From: Geodermatophilus arenarius
Lineage (GTDB): Bacteria > Actinomycetota > Actinomycetes > Mycobacteriales > Geodermatophilaceae
Direction of reading: 5' to 3'
NCBI RefSeq assembly: GCF_042654585.1
Contig: NZ_JBHSGR010000005.1
Coordinates: forward strand, 124,001 to 188,000
Length of the DNA stretch: 64,000 bases
Made by a program: the position numbers and the translations under genes
In this document: positions 9,832-25,544 of the stretch, in pieces
Position numbering within the stretch: the first letter of the stretch is position 1
How the letters are laid out: every line of letters starts with the position of its first letter
Notes under the pieces: model-generated
What the model was told of the DNA's origin: nothing
The model's database searches: none
The model's input: the letters and a program-made list of their open reading frames with translations, nothing else

Positions 9832-10797
9832 GTGCTGATCGACACGGCGCGCGAGCTCAAGGCGCGGCTGTCCGCGCGCCTGGCCGAGGGCTTCCCCCCG
9901 GTCCGGGCCAGCGACCTCGGCGGCCGCGTGTGGACGCGGCCGGCCATCGGGCTGGCACCCGTCGCCCCCGGGCGGGTGCACCTCGCGATCCGCGTGGCGG
10001 CCGAGGACGACGCCCGGGTGCTGCTCACCGACCTCGACGACGTGGTGCGAGCCGAGATCGACGTCCGGGTGACCGGGCCGATAGTGCCGCTGTCCTCCCC
10101 CACCCCGGCGGAGCTGCAGCGGCGCACGCGCCCGCTGCACCCGGGACTGTCGGTGGCCCACCCGGCCGTCACGGCGGGGACGCTGGGCGGCTTCGTCCGG
10201 GTGGAGGGGCGGCTGGCGATCCTGTCCAACAACCACGTCCTCGCCGCCAGCGACGCCGGGGCGGTGGGGGACGCGGTGCTGCAGCCGGGGCCGGCCGACG
10301 GCGGCGTCCCGGCCGACCGGGTGGCCACGCTGACCGCCTTCGAGCGCTTCACCGAGGGGCGCAACAAGGTCGACGCCGCCGTCGCCGTCCTGGACGCGGG
10401 CGTCGAGGCCGAGCCCGGCCGGCTCCCCGGCGGCCCGCTGGCCGGCACCGTGGCCGACGGGCTGGAGGTGGAGCCGGACGAGGAGGTCGAGAAGGTCGGC
10501 CGCACCACCGGGCACACCCGCGGGCGGGTCACCGCGGTGGAGGTCGACGGGGTCGCCGTCCAGTACGACGACGGCGTGCACGTCTTCGACGACCAGATCG
10601 AGATCGAGGGCCTGTCGGGGCCGTTCTCCGCGGGCGGGGACAGCGGCTCGGTCATCTGGCGCAGTGCCGACCGCGTCCCGCTGGGCCTGCTGTTCGCCGG
10701 CAGCGACCAGGGCGGCCGCAACGGCGCCGGGCTGACCTTCGCCAACCCCCTGTCGACCGTGCTGGCCACCCTGGGGGCGGAGTGGGTCGCCTCCTGA
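9832..10797 (+). CDS. Trypsin-fold serine protease without signal peptide
   Basis: Predicted chymotrypsin-like serine endopeptidase of 321 residues. The catalytic triad is readable: His135 in LSNNHVLA, Asp181 in KVDAAVAV and Ser271 in GGDSGSV. Before the protease domain, residues 36-86 form a small domain (GRVHLAIRV ... VRAEIDVRVTGPI). No signal peptide or membrane segment is visible, so it looks cytoplasmic. The GTG start has GGAGG six bases upstream. It diverges from the str operon and is followed by a small gene whose product resembles its own N-terminal domain. Substrate unknown; the fold and triad are clear, the biology is not. Confidence 0.8.
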   Translation: MLIDTARELKARLSARLAEGFPPVRASDLGGRVWTRPAIGLAPVAPGRVHLAIRVAAEDDARVLLTDLDDVVRAEIDVRVTGPIVPLSSPTPAELQRRTRPLHPGLSVAHPAVTAGTLGGFVRVEGRLAILSNNHVLAASDAGAVGDAVLQPGPADGGVPADRVATLTAFERFTEGRNKVDAAVAVLDAGVEAEPGRLPGGPLAGTVADGLEVEPDEEVEKVGRTTGHTRGRVTAVEVDGVAVQYDDGVHVFDDQIEIEGLSGPFSAGGDSGSVIWRSADRVPLGLLFAGSDQGGRNGAGLTFANPLSTVLATLGAEWVAS

Positions 10798-10830
10798 CCT
10801 CCTCCTGAGGTCGTCCCCCAGGTCAGGGGG
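10796..10830 (+). terminator. Two small stem-loops after the protease gene
   Basis: GACCTC-CTCCT-GAGGTC (10796-10812) starts inside the stop codon and is followed by CCCCC-AGGTCA-GGGGG (10815-10830). Both are short, so this may be a weak terminator or simply part of the untranslated spacer before the 76-residue gene. Confidence 0.35.
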
Positions 10831-10943
10831 ATGTCGCTCCGGGCGGGAACGAGGCACCATGGGGAGGTGACCGAGCCCGCACGGCCGTCCGGGACCTCCC
10901 TCGTCCCGGGCACCCGGCGCGCGGGCGTCAGCGAGGAGACCTC

Positions 10944-11174
10944 GTGACCGACCGTGCCGCCGCCCGCGCCGCCAAGGGCGTCCTCGCCGACCAGCTCTCC
11001 GCCCAGCCGGGGGTCGTCGGCATCGGCCTGGCCCGGCGGGACAGCGGCTACGTCGTCAAGGTCGACGTCGCCGACGCCGACGCGGCCGGCTTGGTCCCCC
11101 GCGACGTCGACGGCGTCCGGGTCGTCACCGAGGTCGTCGGCGTCATCCGCCCGCTGCGCAGCCGCACCGCCTGA
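10944..11174 (+). CDS. Small protein resembling the N-terminal domain of the upstream protease
   Basis: Uncharacterised 76-residue protein. A helix-like N-terminus (RAAARAAKGVLADQL) is followed by PGVVGIGLARRDSGYVVKVDV and VDGVRVVTEVVGVIRPL. That beta-rich pattern resembles small domains often found before trypsin-like domains and also residues 36-86 of the protease encoded just upstream. The GTG start has GAGGAG six bases upstream. Adjacent, co-oriented location suggests the two proteins work together, for example as protease and regulator; this is inference. Confidence 0.7.
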   Translation: MTDRAAARAAKGVLADQLSAQPGVVGIGLARRDSGYVVKVDVADADAAGLVPRDVDGVRVVTEVVGVIRPLRSRTA

Positions 11175-11252
11175 GCCCCCGGGCCCGCCCGCGCGCACCC
11201 GCTACGGTCGCCGGAGGCGCCGACGCGGGCGCCGCCGACCAGAGGAGTGCAG

Positions 11253-12296
11253 GTGCGCATCGGCATCCAGGCCAGTTACGCGGGGGGTTTCCAGGAGACG
11301 GCGGCGGAGATCGTCGACCTCGAGGCCGCCGGGCTCGACCTCGCGATGTGCGCGGAGGTCTACACCTTCGACGCCGTCAGCCAGCTCGGTTACCTGGCCG
11401 CCGTCACGCAGCGGGTCGAGCTGATGAGCGCGATCCTGCCGATCTACAGCCGGACGCCGGCCCTGACGGCCATGACCGCGGCCGGCCTGGACTTCGTCTC
11501 CGGTGGGCGGTTCACCCTGGGCCTGGGCGCCTCCGGCCCGCAGGTCATCGAGGGCTGGCACGGCGTCCCCTACGACGCCCCGCTGCAGCGCACCCGCGAG
11601 GTCGTGGAGATCTGCCGGCAGGTGTGGCGCCGCGAGCGGCTCGTGCACGAGGGGCCGAAGTACACGGTGCCGCTGCCGGCCGAGCAGGGCACGGGCCTCG
11701 GCAAGCCGCTGAAGCTGATCAACACCCCGGTGCGCGAGCGCATCCCGGTGATGCTCGCCGCGCTCGGCCCCAAGAACGTGGAGCTCGCCGCCGAGATCGC
11801 CGAGGTCTGGGAGCCGATCTGGTTCATGCCCGAGCGCGCCGACGACGTCTGGGGCGACTCGCTGCGCGCCGGGAAGGCCAAGCGCGACCCCGCGCTCGGG
11901 GACCTGCAGGTCATCTGCGGCGTCCCGGTGGCGATCGGCGAGGACGTCGACCACCTGCACGACCTGGTGCGGCCGCAGCTGGCCCTCTACGTCGGCGGCA
12001 TGGGCGCCCGGGGGAAGAACTTCTACAACGACCTCGCCCGCCGCTACGGCTACGAGGAGGCCGCCGGGACCGTCCAGGACCTCTACCTGGACGGGAAGAA
12101 GGACGAGGCGGCCGCGGCGCTGCCCGAGGAGTTCGTCCGCAGGGTGTCGCTGATCGGGCCGGAGTCCTACGTGGCCGAGCGGGTGGCCGCCTACGCGGAG
12201 GCCGGTGTCACCACCATCGCGCTGCAGCCCCTGGACGACAGCCGTGAGGGCCGGCTGCGGACGGTGGAGACCATGCGGAAGCTGGCCGACCGCTAG
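11253..12296 (+). CDS. LLM-class (luciferase-like) flavin/F420-dependent oxidoreductase
   Basis: TIM-barrel oxidoreductase of the bacterial luciferase family, probably using F420 or FMN; substrate unknown. Family features in the 347 residues include RIGIQASYAGGF at the first strand, GLDFVSGGRFTLGLGASGPQVIEGWHG, and LAALGPKNVELAAEIAEVW. I chose the GTG at 11253 because AGAGGAG ends six bases before it; a GTG two codons earlier (11247) overlaps that ribosome binding site. It converges on rpoC, with a shared hairpin between them (12341-12376). Confidence 0.85.
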   Translation: MRIGIQASYAGGFQETAAEIVDLEAAGLDLAMCAEVYTFDAVSQLGYLAAVTQRVELMSAILPIYSRTPALTAMTAAGLDFVSGGRFTLGLGASGPQVIEGWHGVPYDAPLQRTREVVEICRQVWRRERLVHEGPKYTVPLPAEQGTGLGKPLKLINTPVRERIPVMLAALGPKNVELAAEIAEVWEPIWFMPERADDVWGDSLRAGKAKRDPALGDLQVICGVPVAIGEDVDHLHDLVRPQLALYVGGMGARGKNFYNDLARRYGYEEAAGTVQDLYLDGKKDEAAAALPEEFVRRVSLIGPESYVAERVAAYAEAGVTTIALQPLDDSREGRLRTVETMRKLADR

Positions 12297-12304
12297 GCCG
12301 GTGT

Positions 12305-12320
12305 TGCGTCACGTGACGCA
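12305..12320. other. Perfect 16-bp palindrome TGCGTCACGTGACGCA
   Basis: A 16-base sequence identical to its reverse complement starts eight bases after the stop of the LLM oxidoreductase gene and 20 bases before the bidirectional terminator. It could be a binding site for a dimeric regulator or an extra transcript-end hairpin; nothing in the sequence decides between these. Confidence 0.4.
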
Positions 12321-12340
12321 GCCGCTCCCCTGACACGCGG

Positions 12341-12376
12341 AAGGGCCCCGCAGATCTCGCGATCTGCGGGGCCCTT
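12341..12376. terminator. Bidirectional terminator between LLM oxidoreductase and rpoC
   Basis: A perfect 16-bp stem (12341-12356 with 12361-12376) closes a TCGC loop between two convergent genes. Its core GGGCCCCGCAG/CTGCGGGGCCC is identical to that of the rplA terminator at 33424-33455, and both lie directly behind a copy of the 77-nt structured element. Confidence 0.85.
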
Positions 12377-12381
12377 CTCAC

Positions 12382-12454
12382 GTGAGGTGCTGGAACGGCC
12401 TCCCTCAGGGGCCCGCCGTGAGCGTGCGAACGGTGGGGAGAGGGAGGTCCTTCG

Positions 12455-12458
<4 letters not shown>
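12382..12458 (-). repeat. Structured 3'-end element, copy A (rpoC)
   Basis: A 77-base element that on the minus strand begins CTGACGAAGGACC, where TGA is the rpoC stop codon. It aligns without gaps to 33460-33536 with 14 differences by my count. An outer 10-bp stem with one bulged base and an inner 7-bp stem can form. Four pairs differ from copy B by changes on both sides, so pairing is preserved. The terminator hairpin 12341-12376 follows five bases later. Confidence 0.75.
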
Positions 12459-16360
<3,902 letters not shown>

Positions 16361-16415
16361 TGAGTGGACCCCTTTCCCGGGGCTCGTTACTGCACTTCTA
16401 GTCGTTGGCTGGGGA

Positions 16416-16451
16416 CGCCGGCCGGCCCGTCACGAGGAGGGCCGGCCGGCG
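16416..16451 (-). terminator. Strong stem-loop between rpoB and rpoC
   Basis: A perfect 13-bp GC stem (16416-16428 with 16439-16451, loop of 10) lies five bases downstream of the rpoB stop and 55 bases before rpoC. It could act as a partial terminator, a processing site or an mRNA stabiliser that sets the rpoB to rpoC ratio. No separate rpoC promoter was recognised. Confidence 0.55.
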
Positions 16452-16456
16452 GCCGA

Positions 16457-19966
<3,510 letters not shown>

Positions 19967-20165
19967 GATGCGTCCTTCCAAGGACCTCACGACGTGCGGG
20001 CGGTGGGTGCGGGTTCGTCCTGGGTCGTCGTCGGTGATGGCGGGGCTGTCCGCGGCGTCCGGCCCGCTGGGGAACGGGGTGTCGCCCAGGTGCCGGGAGG
20101 GGATCCCGGGCAGCCCAGGTGACCCGTCTCGGCGGGCAGGCAGTCAGGGGGCAGCGCAACAGAGA

Positions 20166-20194
20166 ACCCTACCCCTGCTCGCGCACGCTGTCCA
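20166..20194 (-). promoter_or_regulatory. rpoBC promoter (sigma-70 type)
   Basis: On the minus strand TGGACA (20194-20189) and TAGGGT (20171-20166) are 17 bases apart. The predicted start near 20159 gives an rpoB leader of about 190 bases, in which I see no further gene. Confidence 0.7.
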
Positions 20195-20283
20195 CGTCGG
20201 GGGGTGGGGGGCGAGCCCCGCCACACTCCGGGAAGGACGGCGTCCGGCAGACCGGGCGGCGTTCCGCGCGGCCATGATGCCAG

Positions 20284-20350
20284 TCCGGGGGCCCCGCTGT
20301 CTCCGCCACGCCGCGCGGAGCGCGAGCCGGCCCGGCCCGCGGCCCCCGGA
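20284..20350 (-). terminator. Long-range stem behind the mce operon
   Basis: GGCCCCCGGA (20341-20350) directly abuts the stop codon of the last mce-associated gene and pairs perfectly over 10 bp with TCCGGGGGCC at 20284-20293. The 47-base loop is GC-rich and can form further pairs. Probable operon terminator. Confidence 0.5.
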
Positions 20351-21127
20351 TCAGCCGGTCGTGAGCAGGGTCAGGTCGCTGATCCTCCAGTCGCCGTCGA
20401 CCCTCGCCAGCTGCACCTGGACGGTCTGGGTGCACGACTGCGCGCCCTCGGGGGTGACCGTGCACTCCGACCCCTCGGGGGCGGGCTGGGTCCCGCTGTT
20501 CACCGACTCGACGACGTACTGGCCGAAGACGACGACGGTCGCGCTGTCCTGGTCGTCGGAGACCTGCTGCAGGCCGACGTCGAGCACCTCGTACCGCGTG
20601 GTGGCCGACACCTGCTCGTAGGTGTCGACGATCCCGCCCTGGGACAGGTCCTGCTCGTACTGGTCCCGCAGGTCGCCGGTCAGGACGTCGAGCTTGCGCT
20701 GCACGCTGCCCTCGGAGTCCCGGTAGTCGTAGGCGTAGAGGGCCTGCACGTCCTCGCGCGCCGCGGCGAACACCGACGGCGAGACGTGCGCGGGGTCCAG
20801 CCGCTGCCAGGCCAGGAGGCCGACGAGACCGGCGGCGAGCACGCACAGCACCGTGAGGACCGCCACCAGCGGCAGCCGGCGAGGACGCCGCGACGACGGC
20901 TCGGGGACCGTGCGGGTCCGGGCCGGGCGCTCGGCGCGGGCGCGGCGGGCGCCGTGCCGGGCGGGCGCCTCGGCCGGCACCTCGGTGACGGATGCCTCCG
21001 GCGCCTGGGCGCGGGCCTCCTCCCGGTCCCGGCGGCTGCCGGCCACCCGGGGGCGCGGGGACGGGCGGGGCCGGTCCGCGCGCGGGCGCGGCGTGGGGCG
21101 GGGGCGCTCCCCCGGGGTCTCGCTCAC
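20351..21127 (-). CDS. Mce-associated membrane protein (second)
   Basis: Predicted accessory subunit of the Mce lipid transporter, 258 residues. A Pro/Arg-rich cytoplasmic N-terminus is followed by one membrane segment (PLVAVLTVLCVLAAGLVGLLAW) and an extracytoplasmic domain of NTF2-like pattern (ARVDGDWRISDLTLLTTG at the end). I use the GTG at 21127, eight bases after GGAGG and five bases after the preceding stop; the frame is open far upstream but reads as noise. Family role in stabilising Mce complexes is known from mycobacteria; here it is inferred. Confidence 0.8.
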   Translation of the reverse strand: MSETPGERPRPTPRPRADRPRPSPRPRVAGSRRDREEARAQAPEASVTEVPAEAPARHGARRARAERPARTRTVPEPSSRRPRRLPLVAVLTVLCVLAAGLVGLLAWQRLDPAHVSPSVFAAAREDVQALYAYDYRDSEGSVQRKLDVLTGDLRDQYEQDLSQGGIVDTYEQVSATTRYEVLDVGLQQVSDDQDSATVVVFGQYVVESVNSGTQPAPEGSECTVTPEGAQSCTQTVQVQLARVDGDWRISDLTLLTTG

Positions 21128-21132
21128 GCCGG

Positions 21133-21714
21133 TCACCTCCCCGAGATCCCGGACAGCAGCCAGCGGCCGTCCTCGCGCACGAGCTCCACCTGGATGCGGT
21201 AGCGCAGCACCTGGGCCTGCGGGCTGGCGGTGCTCTGCTGCGTCGACCGGATGACCAGCAGCACGGTGCCGGAGTCCTCGTCGGCGCTGACCACGCCCGC
21301 GCCGACGACCTCGGTCTGCACGACCGCCTGGGCGTCGACCAGCTCCTGCCGGCGGTCCTGCAGCTGGGCCAGGGACTCGTCGCGCAGGTCGCCGGTGGCG
21401 ACGCGGCGTACCTGCTCGATGTCGTCGTCGATGGTGACCGCGTCGAAGGAGGTCAGGTCGACGATCCCCGAGCGGGCCGCCTGCAGCACCTGCACGTAGC
21501 TGTCGGTGCGCACCGGTGACTCGTCCTCGCGGGTCAGCCACAGCCACCCGGCCGCGGCGAGCAGCAGCACGAGCAGCGCCGCGAGCACGGGCACCAGCGG
21601 GACCGACAGCCGGCGGCGGGCGCGCGGCGCGTCGTCGGCGGCGGAGGAGTCGGCGGAGGGGTCGGCGGGGACCTCGTCGGGGGTCGTCGCGGTGTCCTGC
21701 CCGGCGCGCGTCAC
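21133..21714 (-). CDS. Mce-associated membrane protein (first)
   Basis: Predicted single-pass accessory protein of 193 residues, same architecture as its downstream neighbour. An acidic, Ala/Pro-rich N-terminus and RRRLS stop-transfer are followed by a membrane segment (VPLVPVLAALLVLLLAAAGWLWL) and an outer domain ending RYRIQVELVREDGRWLLSGISGR. The GTG at 21714 has AGGAGG five bases upstream; an ATG 17 codons earlier (21765) lacks such a site. It lies 58 bases after mceF. Confidence 0.8.
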   Translation of the reverse strand: MTRAGQDTATTPDEVPADPSADSSAADDAPRARRRLSVPLVPVLAALLVLLLAAAGWLWLTREDESPVRTDSYVQVLQAARSGIVDLTSFDAVTIDDDIEQVRRVATGDLRDESLAQLQDRRQELVDAQAVVQTEVVGAGVVSADEDSGTVLLVIRSTQQSTASPQAQVLRYRIQVELVREDGRWLLSGISGR

Positions 21715-21772
21715 CGCGTCCTCCTCTCGTCCCGTGTCGTGTCGAGTGCTCTGGGTGATGAGCATGACGTAC

Positions 21773-23041
21773 TCAGCCCGCCGTCCGTGCGATGGGGAGG
21801 GCACCGAGCAGGCCGCCGAGGACGTCGTCGGCCACCGAGGCCACCGGCGCGCCGACACCGGCCCGGCCCTGCGGCCCGGGCGAGCCGACGCCGCCGTCGC
21901 GGCCGATGTTCTGCTCGCCGCGGATGTTCGAGCCCGACTCGTCCACGCCGTCGCCCGGGGTCGGGTCCGCGCCGTCCACGACGTCGCAGCCGACGGAGTC
22001 GACGTCCAGCCCGGCCACCGACCCCGGGCTGGGCAGCTGCCCGGTGGAGACGTAGCCGCTGGTGCAGGCCCGCGGGTCGTCGCTGTTGAGCACGAGGCCG
22101 AAGTGCGCGCGCATCGTGCCGCCGTCGTCGCGGACGACGCTGAACCCGCCGCTGACCGCGTCGGGGTAGGTGACGAGCATCTGCTCGACGCCGTCGAGGC
22201 GCGGGATGGTGACGCCGTTGAGGACGTCGAGGTGGCGCACCAGGGAGCCGAGGCCGGGCCCCGCGTCGTCCACCAGGTCCTGCAGCGCCGCCCCGGCGTC
22301 GGGCGCGTTGACGACCAGGCCGCGCAGGTCGGGGTCGATCTCCACCAGCGTGTCGCTGACCGCGCGCAGGTCGGCGGCCCACTGCTCGATCGCCGAGCGG
22401 CTCTCGGCCTGGGTCTGCAGCACGGTCCGCCCGTCGGTGATCAGCCGCAGCGTCTGCGGCAGCGACTCCTCGGCGCGGGCCAGCAGCAGGTCGCCGTTGT
22501 CGATGAGCCGGGTCAGGTCGTCGCCGGCGCCGGCGAAAGCGCGGCCGAGCTCGTCGACGACGACGCGCAGGTCCTCCGGGTCGATCGAGGTGACCAGCTG
22601 GTCGACGTGGAGCAGCAGCTGCTCGACCGGGATCGGGATGGCCGTGCGCGACTGCGGGATGACCGCGCCGTCGGCCAGGTACGGCCCGTCGGCGGTGGCC
22701 GGGCGCAGGTCGACGTACTGCTCGCCGACGGCGCTGCGGGTGGCCACGACGGCGTCGGTGTCGGCCGGGATGGGGTCGGCGTCGGGGTCGATGGTCAGCG
22801 TGACCCGGACGCCGTCGTCGGTGAGCTGCATGTCGCTGACCCGGCCCACGGCGACGCCCCGGTGGGTGACCTCGGCGTTGACGAAGATGCCACCGGAGTC
22901 GGCGAAGTCGGCGTCGACGTCGTAGCCGCTGCCGAGCAGCACCCGGTCGAGGCCGACGTAGGTGAAGCCGACGTAGGAGATGCCCAGCAGCGCGACCGCG
23001 GTGAACGCGAGCAGCTGCAGCCTGACCTTGCGGGTGATCAC
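21773..23041 (-). CDS. mceF: Mce family protein MceF
   Basis: Substrate-binding-type subunit of the Mce transporter, 422 residues. It has an N-terminal membrane anchor (LLAFTAVALLGISYVGFTYVGL), the MCE/MlaD domain (FVNAEVTHRGVAVGRVSDM ... GEQYVDLRP) and a long helical region followed by a Gly/Pro-rich tail. The GTG start overlaps the mceE stop by four bases. Sixth of six mce genes, so called MceF by position. Confidence 0.85.
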   Translation of the reverse strand: MITRKVRLQLLAFTAVALLGISYVGFTYVGLDRVLLGSGYDVDADFADSGGIFVNAEVTHRGVAVGRVSDMQLTDDGVRVTLTIDPDADPIPADTDAVVATRSAVGEQYVDLRPATADGPYLADGAVIPQSRTAIPIPVEQLLLHVDQLVTSIDPEDLRVVVDELGRAFAGAGDDLTRLIDNGDLLLARAEESLPQTLRLITDGRTVLQTQAESRSAIEQWAADLRAVSDTLVEIDPDLRGLVVNAPDAGAALQDLVDDAGPGLGSLVRHLDVLNGVTIPRLDGVEQMLVTYPDAVSGGFSVVRDDGGTMRAHFGLVLNSDDPRACTSGYVSTGQLPSPGSVAGLDVDSVGCDVVDGADPTPGDGVDESGSNIRGEQNIGRDGGVGSPGPQGRAGVGAPVASVADDVLGGLLGALPIARTAG

Positions 23042-24306
23042 GGCGTGCCTCCCGTCGGGATGCCGGGCAGCCCGGGCAGGCCGGCCGGCGCGCCGCCGGT
23101 GCCGCCGCCGAGGACGGTGCCGGCCAGCCCGCCCAGCCCCGGCGCGAGCGACTGCGCCGGCGACGACGAGCCGGTGCCGGCGCCTCCGGAGTCGGCCGGC
23201 GGGGTGCCGGCGCTGCCGCAGGTGTCGCCGGCCAGGTCCTGCGGGTCGAGGGTCTCCAGGCCGCCGGTGACCGGGTCGACGACGTAGCGGCACAGCAGCT
23301 CGCGCAGGTCGAGGTCCAGGTTGGCCGTCATGTTGGTGAACAGGCCGTAGCCGCCGGTCCGCGCGTCGGGCCGGTACTGCAGCGCCGACAGCGAGCTGGC
23401 CGGGAACGGGTAGGTGAGCAGCAGGTCCAGCGACTCGGCGAGGTCGGGCCCCGCGGCGGCCAGCTGGGTGAGGATCGGCTGCAGCAGCTGCAGGTCGGCC
23501 ACGGTGTCCGCGCCGGCCTGCTGGATGACCCGGGTACCGACGTCGCCGAGGCGGGACAGGCTGTCGAGCATCGAGACGAGCAGGTCGCGCTGCTCGGTGA
23601 CGACGTCGAGTCCCGGCCCGATGGTGTCCAGCGCCGTCTCGATGGTCCCGGTGCGGGCGGCGAGGGACTCGGCCAGCGCGTCCACGCTGTCCAGCGCCCG
23701 GCCGATCTTGTCGCGCTGCTGGTCGAGGCCGGCGATGAACGTGTCGAGCTGGGTGAGGGTGGCGCGGACGGCGTCCTCGCGGCCCTCGAGGGCGTCACCC
23801 AGCTCCCGGCTGATCGTCTGCAGCTGGGCCAGCCCCCCGCCGTTGAGCACCAGCGACAGCGCGCCGAGGAGCTCCTCGACCTCGACGTTGCGGTTGGTGC
23901 GGTCCAGGCCGATGAGCGCGCCGTCGGTGAGCTCGCCGGTGGGCGTCTCGGTGCCCGGGGCGGCCAGCTCCACGTACTTCTCCCCCAGCAGCGAGGACTG
24001 CTGGATCATCGCGACCGCGTTGGCCGGCAGGTCGACGTCGCCGTTGATCTCGACGGTGACCAGGGCGGTCCAGTCCTCCCCCAGCGAGACGTCCTGCACC
24101 CGGCCGACCGGGACGTCGGCGACGCGGACACCGGCCTGCGGGACGAGGTCCAGGACGTCGAGGAACTGGATCTGCACCGTGTACGGGTCGTCGCCGACGT
24201 CCGCGCCGCCGGGGAGGTCGAGGGAGTAGGCGCCGCGGAAGCCGCAGCCGGACAGCAGCAGCACCCCGGCACCCAGCGCGACCGCCCGCCGGCCCAGCGC
24301 GCTCAC
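23038..24306 (-). CDS. mceE: Mce family lipoprotein MceE
   Basis: Lipoprotein member of the Mce complex, equivalent in place to mycobacterial LprK/LprN. The signal peptide ends in LLLSGC, with Cys21 as predicted lipidation site. The MCE domain follows (IQFLDVLDLVPQAGVRVADVPVGRVQ ... GEKYVELAAPG), then a helical domain and a C-terminal Gly/Ser/Pro-rich tail. 422 residues; overlaps mceD and mceF by four bases each. Confidence 0.88.
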   Translation of the reverse strand: MSALGRRAVALGAGVLLLSGCGFRGAYSLDLPGGADVGDDPYTVQIQFLDVLDLVPQAGVRVADVPVGRVQDVSLGEDWTALVTVEINGDVDLPANAVAMIQQSSLLGEKYVELAAPGTETPTGELTDGALIGLDRTNRNVEVEELLGALSLVLNGGGLAQLQTISRELGDALEGREDAVRATLTQLDTFIAGLDQQRDKIGRALDSVDALAESLAARTGTIETALDTIGPGLDVVTEQRDLLVSMLDSLSRLGDVGTRVIQQAGADTVADLQLLQPILTQLAAAGPDLAESLDLLLTYPFPASSLSALQYRPDARTGGYGLFTNMTANLDLDLRELLCRYVVDPVTGGLETLDPQDLAGDTCGSAGTPPADSGGAGTGSSSPAQSLAPGLGGLAGTVLGGGTGGAPAGLPGLPGIPTGGTP

Positions 24307-25544
24307 CGCTGCGCCCCCGGCACCGGCGGCAGGCCGACCAGCGGGGTGCCGCCGGCCCGCGGGGTGGTGCCGCGGCCGAACAGGGTGCCGAGCAGCTCCT
24401 GCAGGTCGGGCACGCCGTCGCCGTTGAGGTCGTCGAGCTGCCCGTCGTTGCCGGGGTCGCCCGAGAGCAGCCGCAGGCAGACCTGCTCGGTCGGCGGCAG
24501 CTGCAGGAACGCGGTCAGGTCGGTGGGGTCCACGCCCGCGATCCGCAGCCGGCCGGCCTGGGCCAGCAGCTGGCAGACCACGACCTCCGGGTTGGCCGAG
24601 CCCAGCGAGTTGTCGCGGGTGTCGAGCGTGCCGTAGTCGGGGTTGTAGGCGTGCGCGACGTTGCCCAGCGCGGCGGGGGCGACGTCGAGCACCTCGGCCA
24701 GCGCCTGCCGCTGCTGGACCAGGGTGAGGGTGACGTCGGCCAGCCGGTCGACGTTCGTCGTCAGCAGCGCGGTGTTGGTCTGCACGAACGTGGCGATCTC
24801 CCCCAGCGCCTGCGACAGCAGCTGCACCGCGGCGGCGAGGTCCTCCCGCTCGCCCTCGAGCTGGGCGGCGACCGCGGCCATGTTGTCGTTGAACTGGCCG
24901 ACCTGGGTGTCGATCGTGGCCAGCGCCGAGGTGAACGCCTGCAGGTCCTCCACCGACCCGAACAGGTCGTCGCGGTTCTCCGCCAGGGTCTGCACCGCGG
25001 TCGAGAACCCGGTCAGCGTCCGGTTGAGCGCGTCGCCGTTGCCCTCGAGGTTGTCCGCGCCGGTGGCCAGCAGGTCCTGCAGCGCGCCGTCGGCGTTGGC
25101 GCCGGTCGGGCCGAGGGCGGCCGAGAGCTCGTCGAGGGCGCCGTACACCGCGTCCAGCTCGACCGGCGTGGCCGTGCGCGACAGGTCCAGCTCGGCGCCG
25201 TCCTCCAGCGTCGGGCCGCCGTCGTAGACCGGGGAGAACTGCACGTACCGGTCGCTGACCAGTGACGGCGCGAGGACGACCGCGTCGGCGTCGGCCGGGA
25301 TGTCGTACTCGTCGTCGACGAGCATGTCGACGCGCACCCGGTCGCCCATCGGGACGACGTCGGTGATCTCGCCGACGTCGATGCCGAGGACCCGCACGTC
25401 GCCGCCCGGGTACACGCCCACGGCCTGGCCGAAGTACGCGGTGACCCGGATCTGGCCGGCCGGTCGCAGGACGGTCCAGCCGACCGCGCCGACCAGCACG
25501 AGCGCGGCGACCAGGGCGACACCGCGCTGCAGGGACCCGGTCAC
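24303..25544 (-). CDS. mceD: Mce family protein MceD
   Basis: 413-residue Mce subunit. N-terminal membrane anchor (GVALVAALVLVGAVGWTVL), MCE domain (TAYFGQAVGVYPGGDVRVLGIDVGEI ... SDRYVQFSPVY), then an alpha-helical needle region with several QTL/ALG heptad-like stretches. The tail has DDLNGDGVPDLQELLG, which resembles a calcium-binding dockerin-like loop by eye. Overlaps both neighbours by four bases, as expected for stoichiometric assembly. Confidence 0.87.
   Translation of the reverse strand: MTGSLQRGVALVAALVLVGAVGWTVLRPAGQIRVTAYFGQAVGVYPGGDVRVLGIDVGEITDVVPMGDRVRVDMLVDDEYDIPADADAVVLAPSLVSDRYVQFSPVYDGGPTLEDGAELDLSRTATPVELDAVYGALDELSAALGPTGANADGALQDLLATGADNLEGNGDALNRTLTGFSTAVQTLAENRDDLFGSVEDLQAFTSALATIDTQVGQFNDNMAAVAAQLEGEREDLAAAVQLLSQALGEIATFVQTNTALLTTNVDRLADVTLTLVQQRQALAEVLDVAPAALGNVAHAYNPDYGTLDTRDNSLGSANPEVVVCQLLAQAGRLRIAGVDPTDLTAFLQLPPTEQVCLRLLSGDPGNDGQLDDLNGDGVPDLQELLGTLFGRGTTPRAGGTPLVGLPPVPGAQR

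Noticed and set aside
20351..21547. 398-codon version of the second Mce-associated gene
   Set aside because: The first 140 codons are an out-of-frame reading of the upstream gene; GTG at 21127 with a good ribosome binding site is the real start.
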